Of a stretch of DNA of 64,000 bases, positions 24,956 to 34,095 are shown piece by piece. Below the pieces are notes generated by a model. It was not told the DNA's origin. It did not search any database and worked only from the letters and a program-made list of their open reading frames with translations. Position numbers and translations under genes: made by a program. Position 1 is the first letter of the stretch. Every line of letters starts with the position of its first letter. The stretch is from JBBDWJ01 sp963824095 (GTDB lineage Bacteria; Acidobacteriota; Terriglobia; Bryobacterales; UBA6623), in contig CAWGNS010000009.1 in assembly GCA_963824095.1 (NCBI GenBank), positions 558,001 through 622,000 of the forward strand. The letters run 5' to 3'.

Positions 24956-25075
24956 GGCCCCCAAAGGCCCCATCAAAAAACTCTCCGCATGGTACGTTTC
25001 CTGACACTAAGCCCCCAAAGCTCGTGGTACCATAGAAGGAATTGCTTGAGAGCGGCCCACCCGGCCGCTCTTTTT
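24956..25075 (+). ncRNA. Candidate small RNA unit 3 of 3
   Basis: Diverged third copy: GGCCCCCA, CAAAAAACTC, CTGACAC (25001-25007), again exactly 15 bases, CGTGGTACCAT (25023-25033), TTGCTTGA, terminator. No ATG or open frame matching units 1 and 2 survives, which argues that the conserved part is not a peptide. The frame shared with unit 2 conserves only a few residues. Confidence 0.4.
25050..25075 (+). terminator. Intrinsic terminator of unit 3
   Basis: GAGCGGCC (25050-25057), loop CACCC, GGCCGCTC (25063-25070), then TTTTTGTTT. The stem sequence differs from units 1 and 2 at several paired positions while pairing is kept. Confidence 0.8.
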
Positions 25076-25327
25076 GTTTCTGCGCTGCCCTCCATCCGGC
25101 AACCTCCTCTTCCCTCCCAGATACCGCGAGGTCCCCCCCTGGGTACCGCGAAAGCCCCACCGGCTTCACTACGAGCGAATTCGCCAACCGGCGCCACCGA
25201 CAGAGCGATTGCGCAAGAAGGAAAGCAAACAGAGCCCCTGGCGGAAGCCTGCGGGCCGAAGCCGCACACCCCCGGCCCCATCGCACAAAACACCAGCGCC
25301 CACACGAGGAACGACCCACTGCAAGGT

Positions 25328-25474
25328 GTGGCGCGGGCTTCCGGCCGGCCGCGTCGGCCCTCGGGGCCGACGTTTCTTTCTATGTCGGTGGACCGCAACC
25401 ACTCGGGGAAGGAAGGGAACAGCAAGGAAAGGCCGACCTCCAGGTCGGCCCTGCCGGCCAGAGGCCCGCGCCAC
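25328..25474. repeat. Inverted-pair repeat, family B
   Basis: Arm starting GTGGCGCGGGCTTCCGGCC at 25328 faces GGCCAGAGGCCCGCGCCAC ending 25474; each arm carries a GTCGGCC...GGCCGAC-type palindrome. Just downstream (25511-25536) is a short ACAGGCGAGATTGCCTGT palindrome of another family. The remaining sequence from 25076 to 25552 contains no gene. Confidence 0.75.
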
Positions 25475-25552
25475 GGTGGTACCAACACGTGCAAAAGGCC
25501 AAACTCCAGACACAGGCGAGATTGCCTGTGCCACGAGGACCTGTGCCACGAG

Positions 25553-27331
25553 TTAGTCTTCGTTAGCCCGTGCCGAGGTCACCGCTTCGTGCGTCTCGGG
25601 GATCACCGGGACCGGCTTCACGGGTTCGAACAGCCCGAACGTGAAAATGTCGGTCTGCGTCGAGAGCGTGACGTATTGCTTGCCGTCGACGCTAAAGGTG
25701 ATCGGCGAGGAAAACAGCGCCTGCCCGACGTTGTAATGCCATAGGTGATGGCCGTCTTTGGCGTCGACCGCCACGATGTGGTTGTCGTCGTCTCCGAAAA
25801 AGACCACGCCGCCGGCGGTCGATAGCGTGCCGGCCCACATCGTGGTCGGGCCGGTCATGGGGTACTCCCAGACGCGCTCGCCGGTGGCCGGGTTCAGGGC
25901 CCGCAGCAGGAAGTGGTTCTGGTCGCGTGGGGCGCGCTCGCCGCCGGTGCCGGCAAAGCCGATCAGCGGCTTGGGGTCTTTGGCCGAGCTGGTATAGACA
26001 TCGCAGCCTTCGAGCGTCACCACGTAAAACAGGCCGGTCGTGGGGTCGAACGAGGGCGACATCCAGTTGGAGCCGCCGCGCACGGTGGGGCAGGTCTCCG
26101 AGCCCTCGGGCTGCGGCCGGCGCTCGGGGTTGACGATGGGGCGGCCCTTGTTGTCGATGCCTTCGGCCCAGTTCACCTTGTTGAGGAACGGCGTCGCCTG
26201 CAGAAACTCGCCCGTGACGCGATCGAGGATGTAGTAGTAGCCGTTGCGGTTGGCTTGCACCAGCAGCTTGCGCGGCTGGCCCTTGTAGGGCAGATCGAGC
26301 AGAACGGAGAACTGCTGTGCATCCCAATCCCAAACATCATGCGGCGTGAACTGAAAGTACCACTTAAGCTTTCCCGTATCGGGATTGAGCGCCAGCACGG
26401 AGTCGGAATAGAGGTTGTCGCCGGGACGGTCGCCACCATAGAAGTCCGGCCAGGGGTTGCCGGTCGACCAGTAGATGAGGTTGAGCTTGGGATCGAATGT
26501 GCCGGCCATCCAGGTCCCCGCGCCGCCCCACTCGAGCGTCTTGTCGCCCCAGGTTTCCGAGCCGGGCTCGCCTTTGGCGGGAATCGTCCAGAAGCGCCAG
26601 ATTTCCTCGCCGGTCTCGGCGGAAAACGCGGCCAGGAACCCGCGCATGCCCGAGTCGCCGCCGCTGACGCCGGCGATAATCTTGTCTTTCACCGGAATCG
26701 GCGATACCGTGCAGTGGTAGCCCTTGGCGGTGTCGGCGTACTGGCGGTCCCAGATCAGCGCGCCGGTCTCGCGCTGGATGGCCACCAGGTGGCAATCGCT
26801 GGTCACGAAGAACACCTTGTCGCCCAGGATGCCCGCGCCGCGGTTCTGGCGCTGGATTTTGACCTGGTTCTCGCGGTGCACCCAGATCAGCCGGCCGCTG
26901 CGCGCGTCGATGGCATGCACCTGGTTGGCGTCGGTGACGTACATGATGCCGTCGTAGACGATCGGCATGGTCGAAAGCCGCCGCGCGCCGTCGACGTGAT
27001 AGGTCCATTTGGGGACGAGCGAGCCGACGTTTTCGCGCGTGATCTGGGTGAGCGGACTGTGGCGCTGTGCGGCGTAGTCGCCGGTGTAGCTGAGCCAGTT
27101 CACGCCCGGGCCGGCGAGCAGGTCCTCGTAGGTTACCTGGGCGGCGAGCGGCGCGGATCCGAGGGCGAACGCCAGAAACACGGCAAACGCACTCCACAAC
27201 ACGCGGCGCCCCGCTAGCGGGTAAAGAAGCCGCAGTTCGACGGGGCCCCACGAGAACCGGCGCCGGGCCGCGTCCCGCATGAGGCCATTTTTCGCCGTGG
27301 CCCAGCGTGGGAGCCTAGTTGTCGTCATCAT
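25553..27331 (-). CDS. PQQ-dependent quinoprotein alcohol dehydrogenase
   Basis: 592-residue periplasmic dehydrogenase of the eight-bladed beta-propeller PQQ family; oxidises an alcohol or sugar and passes electrons to cytochrome c. A leader helix (LWSAFAVFLAFALGSAPLAAQ) precedes the mature start VTYEDLLAGPGVNWLSYTGD. Propeller motifs include WTYHVDGARRLSTMPIV, EWGGAGTWMAGTFDP, STGNPWPDFYGGDRPGDN and HDVWDWDAQQ, whose Asn and Asp are the Ca/PQQ and catalytic residues in this family. No cytochrome domain of its own. The proposed ATG overlaps the stop of the upstream cytochrome gene by 17 bp (ATGATGAC within its last codons), indicating translational coupling. No PQQ synthesis genes are nearby. 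Confidence 0.93.
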   Translation of the reverse strand: MMTTTRLPRWATAKNGLMRDAARRRFSWGPVELRLLYPLAGRRVLWSAFAVFLAFALGSAPLAAQVTYEDLLAGPGVNWLSYTGDYAAQRHSPLTQITRENVGSLVPKWTYHVDGARRLSTMPIVYDGIMYVTDANQVHAIDARSGRLIWVHRENQVKIQRQNRGAGILGDKVFFVTSDCHLVAIQRETGALIWDRQYADTAKGYHCTVSPIPVKDKIIAGVSGGDSGMRGFLAAFSAETGEEIWRFWTIPAKGEPGSETWGDKTLEWGGAGTWMAGTFDPKLNLIYWSTGNPWPDFYGGDRPGDNLYSDSVLALNPDTGKLKWYFQFTPHDVWDWDAQQFSVLLDLPYKGQPRKLLVQANRNGYYYILDRVTGEFLQATPFLNKVNWAEGIDNKGRPIVNPERRPQPEGSETCPTVRGGSNWMSPSFDPTTGLFYVVTLEGCDVYTSSAKDPKPLIGFAGTGGERAPRDQNHFLLRALNPATGERVWEYPMTGPTTMWAGTLSTAGGVVFFGDDDNHIVAVDAKDGHHLWHYNVGQALFSSPITFSVDGKQYVTLSTQTDIFTFGLFEPVKPVPVIPETHEAVTSARANED

Positions 27332-28205
27332 TCCTCCGCGGACGTCCCTGCTCGTCGCGCTCTTCGGGTATGGGGACCCGAATCACCTGGCGGCTCAAGA
27401 ACGAGACCAGGTTATCGATCTCCGCCGCCGTCAGCCGCTTCCCGTAATCGTCCGGCATCCAGGACTTGGCGCGAAACACGACGCTAGCGACGCCGGCCTT
27501 GTCGAGCAGCCGCAACTTGCCGGCCATATCGAGCACCTGCATCGTGTAGTTGCTGTAATTCTTGGCGACGCCGCGGATTTCCGAGCCGTCCTTGAGTTTC
27601 ACCACGACCGGCGCATAACCCTCGGTGATGCGCTTATTGGGCTCGACGATCGCTTCGCGGATCTGGATCTGCTTGCTGTTGGCGCCGGCGTCGGAAAGAT
27701 CGGGCCCGAGCAAACCGCCCTGGCCGCGGATCATGTGGCACTTGGTGCAGCCGCCCTTGCCGAAAAACACCTCGCGCCCGGCGTCGGGGTCGCCCGGCAG
27801 CGGCTGGTCGTAAGCCGAAGCGCTCAGGTTGCGCACGAACGCCGCGAGTTTCCAGATCTGCTCGTCGGGCAAGGCGAACGGCGGCATGTCGGTGCCGGGG
27901 ATGCCTTTTTGAATGAGGTTGAACAACTCGCGGTTCGAGGCGCGGCGCGCATCGCTCGAATCGATCAGGTTCGGGCCGCGTCCGCCTTCGCCGTTGGGCC
28001 CATGGCAGCCGCTGCAGACGGTGACGAACAGAGTCTGCCCCTGGGTAATCGCGTCGGGATTCCCGAAATATTCCCCGGCCGGCGTCGAGGAATGCGCGGC
28101 CGGAGCGGGCGGAGCTTCATGTTGAGCGCGCAACGGCGCGGCTCCAACCAACAAGGCGACGATCAGTAGCAACGCAAAGGTCAACAGCAAGGCAGCATGG
28201 CGCAT
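27315..28205 (-). CDS. Di-heme c-type cytochrome, partner of the PQQ dehydrogenase
   Basis: About 296 residues from MRHAALLLTFALLLIVALLVG, a strong signal peptide/anchor. Two heme c sites: CSGCH (C64-H68) in a class I cytochrome domain, and CTKCH (C153-H157) in a domain of the heme-binding TIGR02603 type that ends with an added beta segment (KLKDGSEIRGVAKNYSNYTM). Met ligands likely in GTDMPPF and KSWMPDD. First gene of the operon; its last codons contain the dehydrogenase start. Probable electron acceptor of that enzyme in the periplasm. The reading frame extends upstream to 28382 but that part lies in a repeat-like region. Confidence 0.92.
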   Translation of the reverse strand: MRHAALLLTFALLLIVALLVGAAPLRAQHEAPPAPAAHSSTPAGEYFGNPDAITQGQTLFVTVCSGCHGPNGEGGRGPNLIDSSDARRASNRELFNLIQKGIPGTDMPPFALPDEQIWKLAAFVRNLSASAYDQPLPGDPDAGREVFFGKGGCTKCHMIRGQGGLLGPDLSDAGANSKQIQIREAIVEPNKRITEGYAPVVVKLKDGSEIRGVAKNYSNYTMQVLDMAGKLRLLDKAGVASVVFRAKSWMPDDYGKRLTAAEIDNLVSFLSRQVIRVPIPEERDEQGRPRRNDDDN

Positions 28206-28842
28206 GAGATTTGATTTCACGTGAGACCCAAACGGCAAGGAAGCGCCGCCGATTTCCGGCGCAAGCGAGTCGGCGGTTCCTCGGAAGAGTGAGTCGCCGA
28301 TTCCCCACGGTAGTGATAGAAAGGTAGCTGAACCCGGGTTTTCCCCACACCAGAGAGTATCAGCAGAGGGTCGCGGATTCAAGGAACGCCAGTGGGGCAG
28401 GGCTCCGGCCGGCCCAAGCCAGCCCCGGGCCCGAACTCAACCGGCTGCCAAAACCGGCACGGTAGCCGAAAGGCCGGGACCTCAGGGCTCGAGGAGACCT
28501 GCGGCTTGAGTTTGGCCTTTGTGCGAGGTGGGCCTTGTGGAGGTCGGGCTTTGGGAAGGTAGAGACGGGCGCTCTCGCCCGTCGGCCGCAGCGAAGCGGA
28601 GGCCCCCTGGCCGTGGCTTCGGGGCTCGCGGCACACGGTAAGGGCCGCCTAACGGCGGCAACAGGCGAGAGCGCCTGTCTCTACATGGAACCGGCCTTCC
28701 GACGACGACCGGGCGGCGGCGCTTGGCTTTCTGGATTCGCTCTAAGGAACGTGCCAAGTCGCAGTGGGTTTTTGAAGACCGCAGGTGTTCGCTTGGATTT
28801 GTGGCAGACTATCAGTTCCAAGAAAGCTCCAAGAAAGAGGCG
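28206..28842. repeat. Gene-free stretch with near-direct repeats and a family D pair (28559-28684)
   Basis: 28230-28310 has repeated GGCGACTC/GGCGGTTC units just upstream of the cytochrome gene. 28559-28684 is a full family D inverted pair (arms GTAGAGACGGGCGCTCTCGC and AGGCGAGAGCGCCTGTCTCT). A family B fragment lies near 28388-28410. No gene seen. Confidence 0.65.
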
Positions 28843-29313
28843 ATGGACATCATGACGGATCCCTCCGGCGCCATTGGTTTCGCCATCATCGTCATCTTGT
28901 ATGCGGTGATTGGCCTGTTGGCGGCGGCCGGGTCGGTTACCCTCTCCCGGAAGCTGTTTGCCGGCCGATCCGAGCAGATTCTCTACGCACTCTTTCTGGT
29001 CCCCATTGCCGGTTTCTATTTGGCCTTCGTCGCGTACTTTGGAAATGCATCGCCGTGGAAGACCGAGTTGTTGGCGGCCGTCTTGTTTTCGGTCCTCGGC
29101 ATTTTCGGCACACGATACGCCGCTGTCCTGATCGTGGGCTACCTGCTGCACGGGGCTTGGGACGCCCTGCACGAACTCGCCGCGCACGGCGGTTGGCCGC
29201 TGCTCGGGGATGGGCAACTCACGGAAATACCGCTGGCTTACGGGGTGTTCTGCGCGGTTTTCGACATCGCGATCGCTGTCTATTGGGTGCGCCGAAAGCC
29301 GTTTTGGCAGTAG
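28843..29313 (+). CDS. Small integral membrane protein, DUF6010-like
   Basis: 156 residues from MDIMTDPSGAIGFAIIVI. Five hydrophobic helices; a conserved-looking motif GYLLHGAWDALHELAAHGG resembles the HxxWDxxHH motif of DUF6010 proteins, and the end (FCAVFDIAIAVYWVRRKPFWQ) fits their last helix. Function of that family is unknown. An in-frame ATG at 28723 would add 40 hydrophilic residues with no support. Stands alone between repeats and the next gene. Confidence 0.65.
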   Translation: MDIMTDPSGAIGFAIIVILYAVIGLLAAAGSVTLSRKLFAGRSEQILYALFLVPIAGFYLAFVAYFGNASPWKTELLAAVLFSVLGIFGTRYAAVLIVGYLLHGAWDALHELAAHGGWPLLGDGQLTEIPLAYGVFCAVFDIAIAVYWVRRKPFWQ

Positions 29314-29529
29314 GGACCGGCGGCGCGAGGCTGACCGCAAGGCGGTCCCACTCGTGGCCGGAGACAAATCGGGCGACAGCGAATGGCGCTTCTGTCGCGA
29401 GTGGATCGATTCGGCAGTTCAATTCGGTTAACCCGGAATTGGGCTACAAACACTTCAAAAACCCTCCCGATCTGCCAGAACCTGAGCTTTTGCGCTCGAA
29501 TTGCCATGTTTGGTACCCTACACGGCGTC

Positions 29530-31167
29530 ATGACTACCCCAATGGAAACTCCGACCGAGAGTATACGAGCCACGAGGTTCGCGTCGCGCCTCGCGACCGG
29601 AGCAGTCAGCGCCCTTGCACCGCTGCTGCTCGCCGGGGCCGCGCCAGCACAGGAATGCGTTCCCTACGAGCCCACCGAGGCCGGTGAGGTCATCGAGAGT
29701 ACCTGGGAAGCGCAGTTCGAGAAGGACAACTATGAGTTCACGGTGCCCGCCGATCCCGGCGGCGGCTACGTCATCGCGTTTGCCGAGACGACCGCGCCTT
29801 CCCGGCCGCAGATGCGGATCATCCCGCCTTCCGGCCAGGGAGTCGTTGCGCAAGTCGCCCCCACTTCTCCCGACGGGCTCAGTCCTCAGAAGCTCGAGGT
29901 AGCTTTCGAAGTCGACGCCGCCACCACCTTCACGGTAGAGATGTTTGAGGACGCCGTCTCGCAGCCAGCGGCTTTTCCGGTGCCCTACAAGTGGGGCTGG
30001 ACGTTTGTCAGCCGAGTGGACTGCTACGAGGCCAATGACGGCTCGCCCGGCAATTGGCCGGATCCGATCGCCGGCTCCAAGACCATTCCGTTGGACCAGA
30101 TCCTGGAGGCGTATAGCCTGGCCGGGCACCAGACTTACGTGATCTCCGGCGGCGATGCTAACAGCTTCGACTGGTACGACTTCACGCTCGAGGAGCCGAC
30201 TGAGGTCTGGCTCGCCACTCTCACGACGCCCCTTGACCAGAGGATTCGCGTGCGGCTGTTCGGCGATGACGGCCTTACCATCGTCGACAAGGTGCCAGAG
30301 ATCGGCCAGACGGGGTTGATCGGGCCGACGCTGTTGCAGCCCGGCACTTATTACTTCGATCTACACCCCGAAGTGCGGGGCGACGGGTATGTCGTCCTCA
30401 GCGAGGGAGGAACAATCCCCGACCACTTCGACCGGCCTTATCATTTCATCGTCAGCACCATCGACCCCGACTTCGCCAGCCTCAACGGCGCGAGCTTTGC
30501 CGCCGAGCACGGGGTGGCGCCCGACTCGTGGGTCTCCCTGTTCGGCGGGCGCATCATGGCAACACTGCTACTGGATTCGGAGTTGCCCGAGGCGCTGGGA
30601 GGATTCACGGTCGTGATCACCGACAGCGCAGGCGCTGCGCACAACGCTCGCATCTATGTCGTCGCCAACGGCCAATTGAACATCCTGCTGCCGCCCGGTA
30701 TAGCGGAAGGACCGGCAACCTTGAAAGTGTGGAACGACGAGCAGCTTGTTTCGGTGGAAACGATCCAGATCGCTGAAGTTTCGCCGGGCATCTTCTCGGC
30801 GGCCAGCAACGGCATGGGCGTCGCGGCAGCCGGATACACGCTCGCCGGCCCGGGAGAGTCTCGCACCGAGGGCATCATCTTCGACGCGAACCTCGCCCCA
30901 ATTGCGCTGGACTTCGGCCCGGACGGCGCTGCGCTGTACGTCTCCCTGTACGGAACGGGCCTGCGCAACTTCTCCGGTGAGGTGTCCGTCACCGTTGACG
31001 GCATGCCCGTGCCGTTCAGCGGTCCCGTGGCACACCCCGATTTTGAGGGTCTGGATCAGCTCAACATTGGTCCTCTGCCACGCTCGCTCGCCGGCCGGGG
31101 AGAGGTCGAAATCGTCGTCACGGTAGATGGGAAGGTAGCCAATGTTGTGACGGCGGCGTTCCAATGA
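29530..31167 (+). CDS. Secreted protein with Solibacter-type C-terminal domain (TIGR03437-like)
   Basis: 545 residues. Leader LATGAVSALAPLLLAGAAPAQ, then two beta-rich halves (EFTVPADPGGGYVIAF, FDWYDFTLEEPTEVWLATL) like pre-peptidase/galactose-binding folds. The last 215 residues are the domain first defined in Solibacter: APDSWVSLFGG, NGQLNILLPPGIAEGPATL, SPGIFSAASNGMGVAAAGY, YVSLYGTGLRN and GLDQLNIGPLPRSLAGRGEV, almost consensus. Its role is unknown; it is probably an extracellular or surface module. This gene is the strongest taxonomic marker in the window. The chosen ATG follows an extended -10 (TGGTACCCT, 29511-29519) by ten bases; upstream in-frame starts lie before that box. Confidence 0.9.
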   Translation: MTTPMETPTESIRATRFASRLATGAVSALAPLLLAGAAPAQECVPYEPTEAGEVIESTWEAQFEKDNYEFTVPADPGGGYVIAFAETTAPSRPQMRIIPPSGQGVVAQVAPTSPDGLSPQKLEVAFEVDAATTFTVEMFEDAVSQPAAFPVPYKWGWTFVSRVDCYEANDGSPGNWPDPIAGSKTIPLDQILEAYSLAGHQTYVISGGDANSFDWYDFTLEEPTEVWLATLTTPLDQRIRVRLFGDDGLTIVDKVPEIGQTGLIGPTLLQPGTYYFDLHPEVRGDGYVVLSEGGTIPDHFDRPYHFIVSTIDPDFASLNGASFAAEHGVAPDSWVSLFGGRIMATLLLDSELPEALGGFTVVITDSAGAAHNARIYVVANGQLNILLPPGIAEGPATLKVWNDEQLVSVETIQIAEVSPGIFSAASNGMGVAAAGYTLAGPGESRTEGIIFDANLAPIALDFGPDGAALYVSLYGTGLRNFSGEVSVTVDGMPVPFSGPVAHPDFEGLDQLNIGPLPRSLAGRGEVEIVVTVDGKVANVVTAAFQ

Positions 31168-31326
31168 TTCGTCAGGCGCCGGGGTTTGCTTTCCCAGCGC
31201 GTTCCTCGATGTCACGACGCGTTCGGGCCACAGCATGTGAGTGGTGTCAGAGCCGCTGAAGTGGAAACTCCGACAGTGACGCGAACCGGCCGCCGACGCC
31301 CGTGCCGCAGGAGATTGGGTCCGAGT

Positions 31327-32268
31327 TCAGTGCGGCGGCGAAGCCGCAAACCTCTCCCATGCCTCGGCGCCACCCAGGAGAGGGCGAACACGGGTGATGC
31401 CTTGCGATTTCAACAGCAGCGCCGCACGGGCGCTGGAAGCCTCGTTGGGTCAACTGCAAAAGAGAATGATTTCCCGGTCTCGCGGAATCTCTGGGCCGCG
31501 AGCGGTCAAGGCTTCGGGGGAGATCCGAATGGCTCCCGGTATGAGGGCTGGCTCCTCCGTGAGCCCGCTACGAAGATCGACGACAAAAAGCTCCTCCTCC
31601 GCGGCTAGCCGCTGCTGCAGTTCCGCGGGGGTGATTCGAGCCACGTCCAATTGCCTGAGGACCCGGCGTCGCTGCATAAACTTCCAGCCGATCCAGATTG
31701 CGAACAACGCCGCAGCCAGCAGAAACAGGTTCGATCCCATGCGCGACAGATACGCAACCAGCGTTTCCAGTTGCTCACTGAACAGATAGCCGAGCGCCAT
31801 ATAGGCCCCGCTCCAGATCAAGGCGCCCGCGCCATCGTAGAGCACAAATCGCAGATAGGATCTTCTGGACTGGCCGGCCAAAGGCGCCGCCACGGCATTG
31901 AGCCCGGGAATGAATTTCGAGACCAGCAGGGAACTCATCCCATACTTCAGAAATGCGTTCTCGGTCTTCCGGACACACGAATCAGGTTCCAGCGAAAGGC
32001 GGCATACAAGGCGGAGAACTTGCCGGCCGCGACGTCTCCCGAGCTCAAACCAGATCGTGTCGGCAATCAGGGCGGCAATCAAGCAACACAAAATCGCGGG
32101 CACAACATGTAGGCGGCCGGTGCGGATGAACGCGCCAACGACGAGCAGCAGCGGAGTCGACGGCAACGGAATGGCGCTTTGCTCCGCCAATACCCACAGG
32201 AACAGCAAAGCGTAGCCGTGGTGCTCGACGAATTCGAGGGTGTGGATAATCGCGAGATGATCAGGCAT
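31327..32268 (-). CDS. DedA-family membrane protein fused to rhodanese; in-frame UGA in the rhodanese loop
   Basis: The first 272 residues (to 31453) form a DedA/SNARE-associated membrane domain (AEQSAIPLPSTPLLLVVGAF, SKFIPGLNAVAAPLAGQ; about 10-195) plus most of a rhodanese domain (LFVVDLRSG, IPGAIRISPE, REIILFCS). TGA at 31452-31450 comes where homologues have the second Cys of a CSCPNE-type loop; the frame then continues PNEASSARAALLLKSQGI, LLGGAEAW, to TGA 31329-31327 (313 residues with read-through). The first Cys of the loop (C271) is present. A 7-bp perfect hairpin follows the UGA (31435-31417). Either a selenoprotein or a recent nonsense mutation. TGA is a normal stop elsewhere in the window. 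DedA proteins are lipid-flippase-like; DedA-rhodanese fusions are recurrent but uncharacterised. Confidence 0.8.
31417..31435 (-). promoter_or_regulatory. Possible bacterial SECIS hairpin after the in-frame UGA
   Basis: CAGCGCC (31435-31429), loop CGTGC, GGCGCTG (31423-31417) on the coding strand. The loop with its G lies 22-26 nt after the UGA, within the usual bacterial SECIS distance. The sequence also encodes Ser-Ser-Ala-Arg-Ala-Ala-Leu in GC-rich codons, so the hairpin could be a coincidence. Confidence 0.3.
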
Positions 32269-33261
32269 CGCTCAACACGTCAACCAGTTCCGCCGCCGTT
32301 GTGACGCTACGCCGCGGTCAGCAAGCTCGATTCTGTCACAGCCGTGGCTTGGGCAGTGGCCGTCTTGACCAAGATTTCCATCTTGCTCATTCCGAGGTGC
32401 GCCACGGGGTCTTCAAATAGCGCGTGCTTGCCCCCACCGGCGGTTCCGTTCGCAGGGCTCTTCCGTTTTTCATTCGAATTCAGCGGCGCTGTTCGACAAG
32501 GGTTCCCTCTCTTTCTCGTGGATCCTCGTTGATCGAGAAGGGGAGCCCGGGGCGCCAGCGGGCGAACAAGCGTCGAAGGAAAGTCGTATGGCTTTCGCCG
32601 GGCGTTCTCCTCGACTTCGCCTTCTATCTGTTTGCTCGTGAGCGAGATGGAGACGAGCATTTCGAAAATGGGATTGGGTTTGTTTTGCGACTTTTTGATT
32701 CTTTTTGGGATGGGGGCTCTGGTTTTGCCCTGGCCGGGGGCTTTTCCCCGTATCTCGCGCGTATTTTCAGAAGCCAGCCTCACGAAAGCAAGGATACCGC
32801 GGTGGGGAAGCCGGCTTATCGTGCCGGGAGTCTAAGTCCTTTGGAGTCAGTGCAAACATTTGTGAAAGGTCTGTGAACGTTTGGGAAAGCGGGCTTGAAC
32901 GGAGGGCTCGCATTTGGCTTGAGGTCGGCAGTCAGGGTAGGAAAAGGGCTCCGTCCCCACCGAGCGTCGTCCCCCTCGGCTCCAGCGCGGTCCCGGCGCC
33001 CGGCTGCGCCAGACGACTCGATCCGCCTCAAGAGTCGATTCGACAGCCGTGTGGCGCAGCCGGGCGTTCGTCGATCGCTTCTGCGCCAAAAGACCCAGTA
33101 CCATCCGCTCTCCCTTCCGTTTTCATGAACTTAACTGGTGGCGGGCGAATTGCCTGTTGCTGGGGGACCGCATTCCCTGCCGGGGTCCCCCAGGGGCCCA
33201 TTACCCGTGGCCGGGCGAGGGTTCGCCGCGGGTTCTCCACGGGATCTCGAGGAGGTCCCCC
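32269..33261. other. Gene-poor stretch, less GC-rich in part
   Basis: About 1 kb without a gene I can support. A 158-codon minus-strand frame (32307-32783) has atypical Lys/Asn-rich composition and no recognisable domain; only its last 30 codons look plausible. 33015-33059 is one arm of the inverted pair that brackets the PEP-CTERM gene. Confidence 0.45.
33015..33059 (+). repeat. Left arm of a 45-bp inverted repeat around the PEP-CTERM gene
   Basis: Starts GACTCGATCCGCCTCA; its reverse complement is at 34231-34275 with four mismatches in 45. The arms are 1171 bp apart and enclose only the gene at 33262-34095. Confidence 0.85.
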
Positions 33262-34095
33262 ATGCGCACTGTGGTAGCCGCATCGATCTTTTTCCTGCTG
33301 GCGCCCGCTTCTTACCTGTACGGCGACACCATCGTCAGCACCTATTGCCGTGCCGGCATCGCGGGCGGCGGCGAAATCTCGGTCAACTCGACGGGCGAAT
33401 GCTTTGTCGAGGGTCCGTGGGAGGACCCTTTCCCATCCCCGTCGTTTGCGCACGCTTATGCCGCGGCGAACTCCGGGTTCGTGCCTTCCGATTCGGAATA
33501 TCCCGAAGGGACTTTAGGGGCGGAGCTCACCGCGCGAGCGCAGGCCCATTTTGCCGGTGAGGGCCCCCCGTTCCCCTTCGGGGGTGAGTACAGCACGGCG
33601 ATCGCGTATGCGGAACTGAACTTGCACGCCAGCAGTGCCGGTCCGGTGCGCAGCGGCTTGATTGAGCAGTTCAACTGGGGCCGGATCGACACGGACGGAG
33701 ACGCAAACAACACGGAAGTGCGAGTGGTCATTGGAAACCTGACTGGCGTCGTCTGGCCGGACGGTTGCCGGGACGCCGCATGTTCCGGAACGTTCCCTTT
33801 TGTCCTGGGTCAGCCGTTTGACATTCACCTCAGCGCCTTCTCCCAGAGTTGGGGCGATGGCTATATCGGGGGCTCTGGGGCCTACGCCTACTGGAACGTG
33901 AATTTCAAGTTACGGGAGTTGGACGGGACCCCGGTCGATCTGCTGTTGGATTCCCAGCAGCCGGCGGCCGTTCCCGAACCTTCCACCTGGCTGCTGTTGG
34001 GAGCCGGGCTGTCGTTGTTGTTGCTTGAAAGGAGAAAACAGCAGAGAAAACAGGAGAAAGACAGCCGAAAACGTGACAGGCTCAATTTCGCGTAA
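33262..34095 (+). CDS. PEP-CTERM sorting-domain protein
   Basis: 277-residue exported protein. The start MRTVVAASIFFLLAPASYLYG is preceded by a perfect AGGAGG (33250-33255). The body is beta-rich and Gly/Ser/Tyr-rich without a known domain. The C-terminus is a textbook PEP-CTERM signal: VPEPSTWLLLGAGLSLLLLE followed by a basic tail (RRKQQRKQEKDSRKRDR), longer than usual. Such proteins are cut and sorted by exosortase (EpsH/XrtA) in exopolysaccharide-producing bacteria; no exosortase is in the window. The gene is enclosed by 45-bp inverted repeats, consistent with movement as a unit. Confidence 0.9.
   Translation: MRTVVAASIFFLLAPASYLYGDTIVSTYCRAGIAGGGEISVNSTGECFVEGPWEDPFPSPSFAHAYAAANSGFVPSDSEYPEGTLGAELTARAQAHFAGEGPPFPFGGEYSTAIAYAELNLHASSAGPVRSGLIEQFNWGRIDTDGDANNTEVRVVIGNLTGVVWPDGCRDAACSGTFPFVLGQPFDIHLSAFSQSWGDGYIGGSGAYAYWNVNFKLRELDGTPVDLLLDSQQPAAVPEPSTWLLLGAGLSLLLLERRKQQRKQEKDSRKRDRLNFA

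Noticed and set aside
32307..32783. 158-codon minus-strand frame
   Set aside because: Atypical composition and no domain; kept only as an unassigned stretch.
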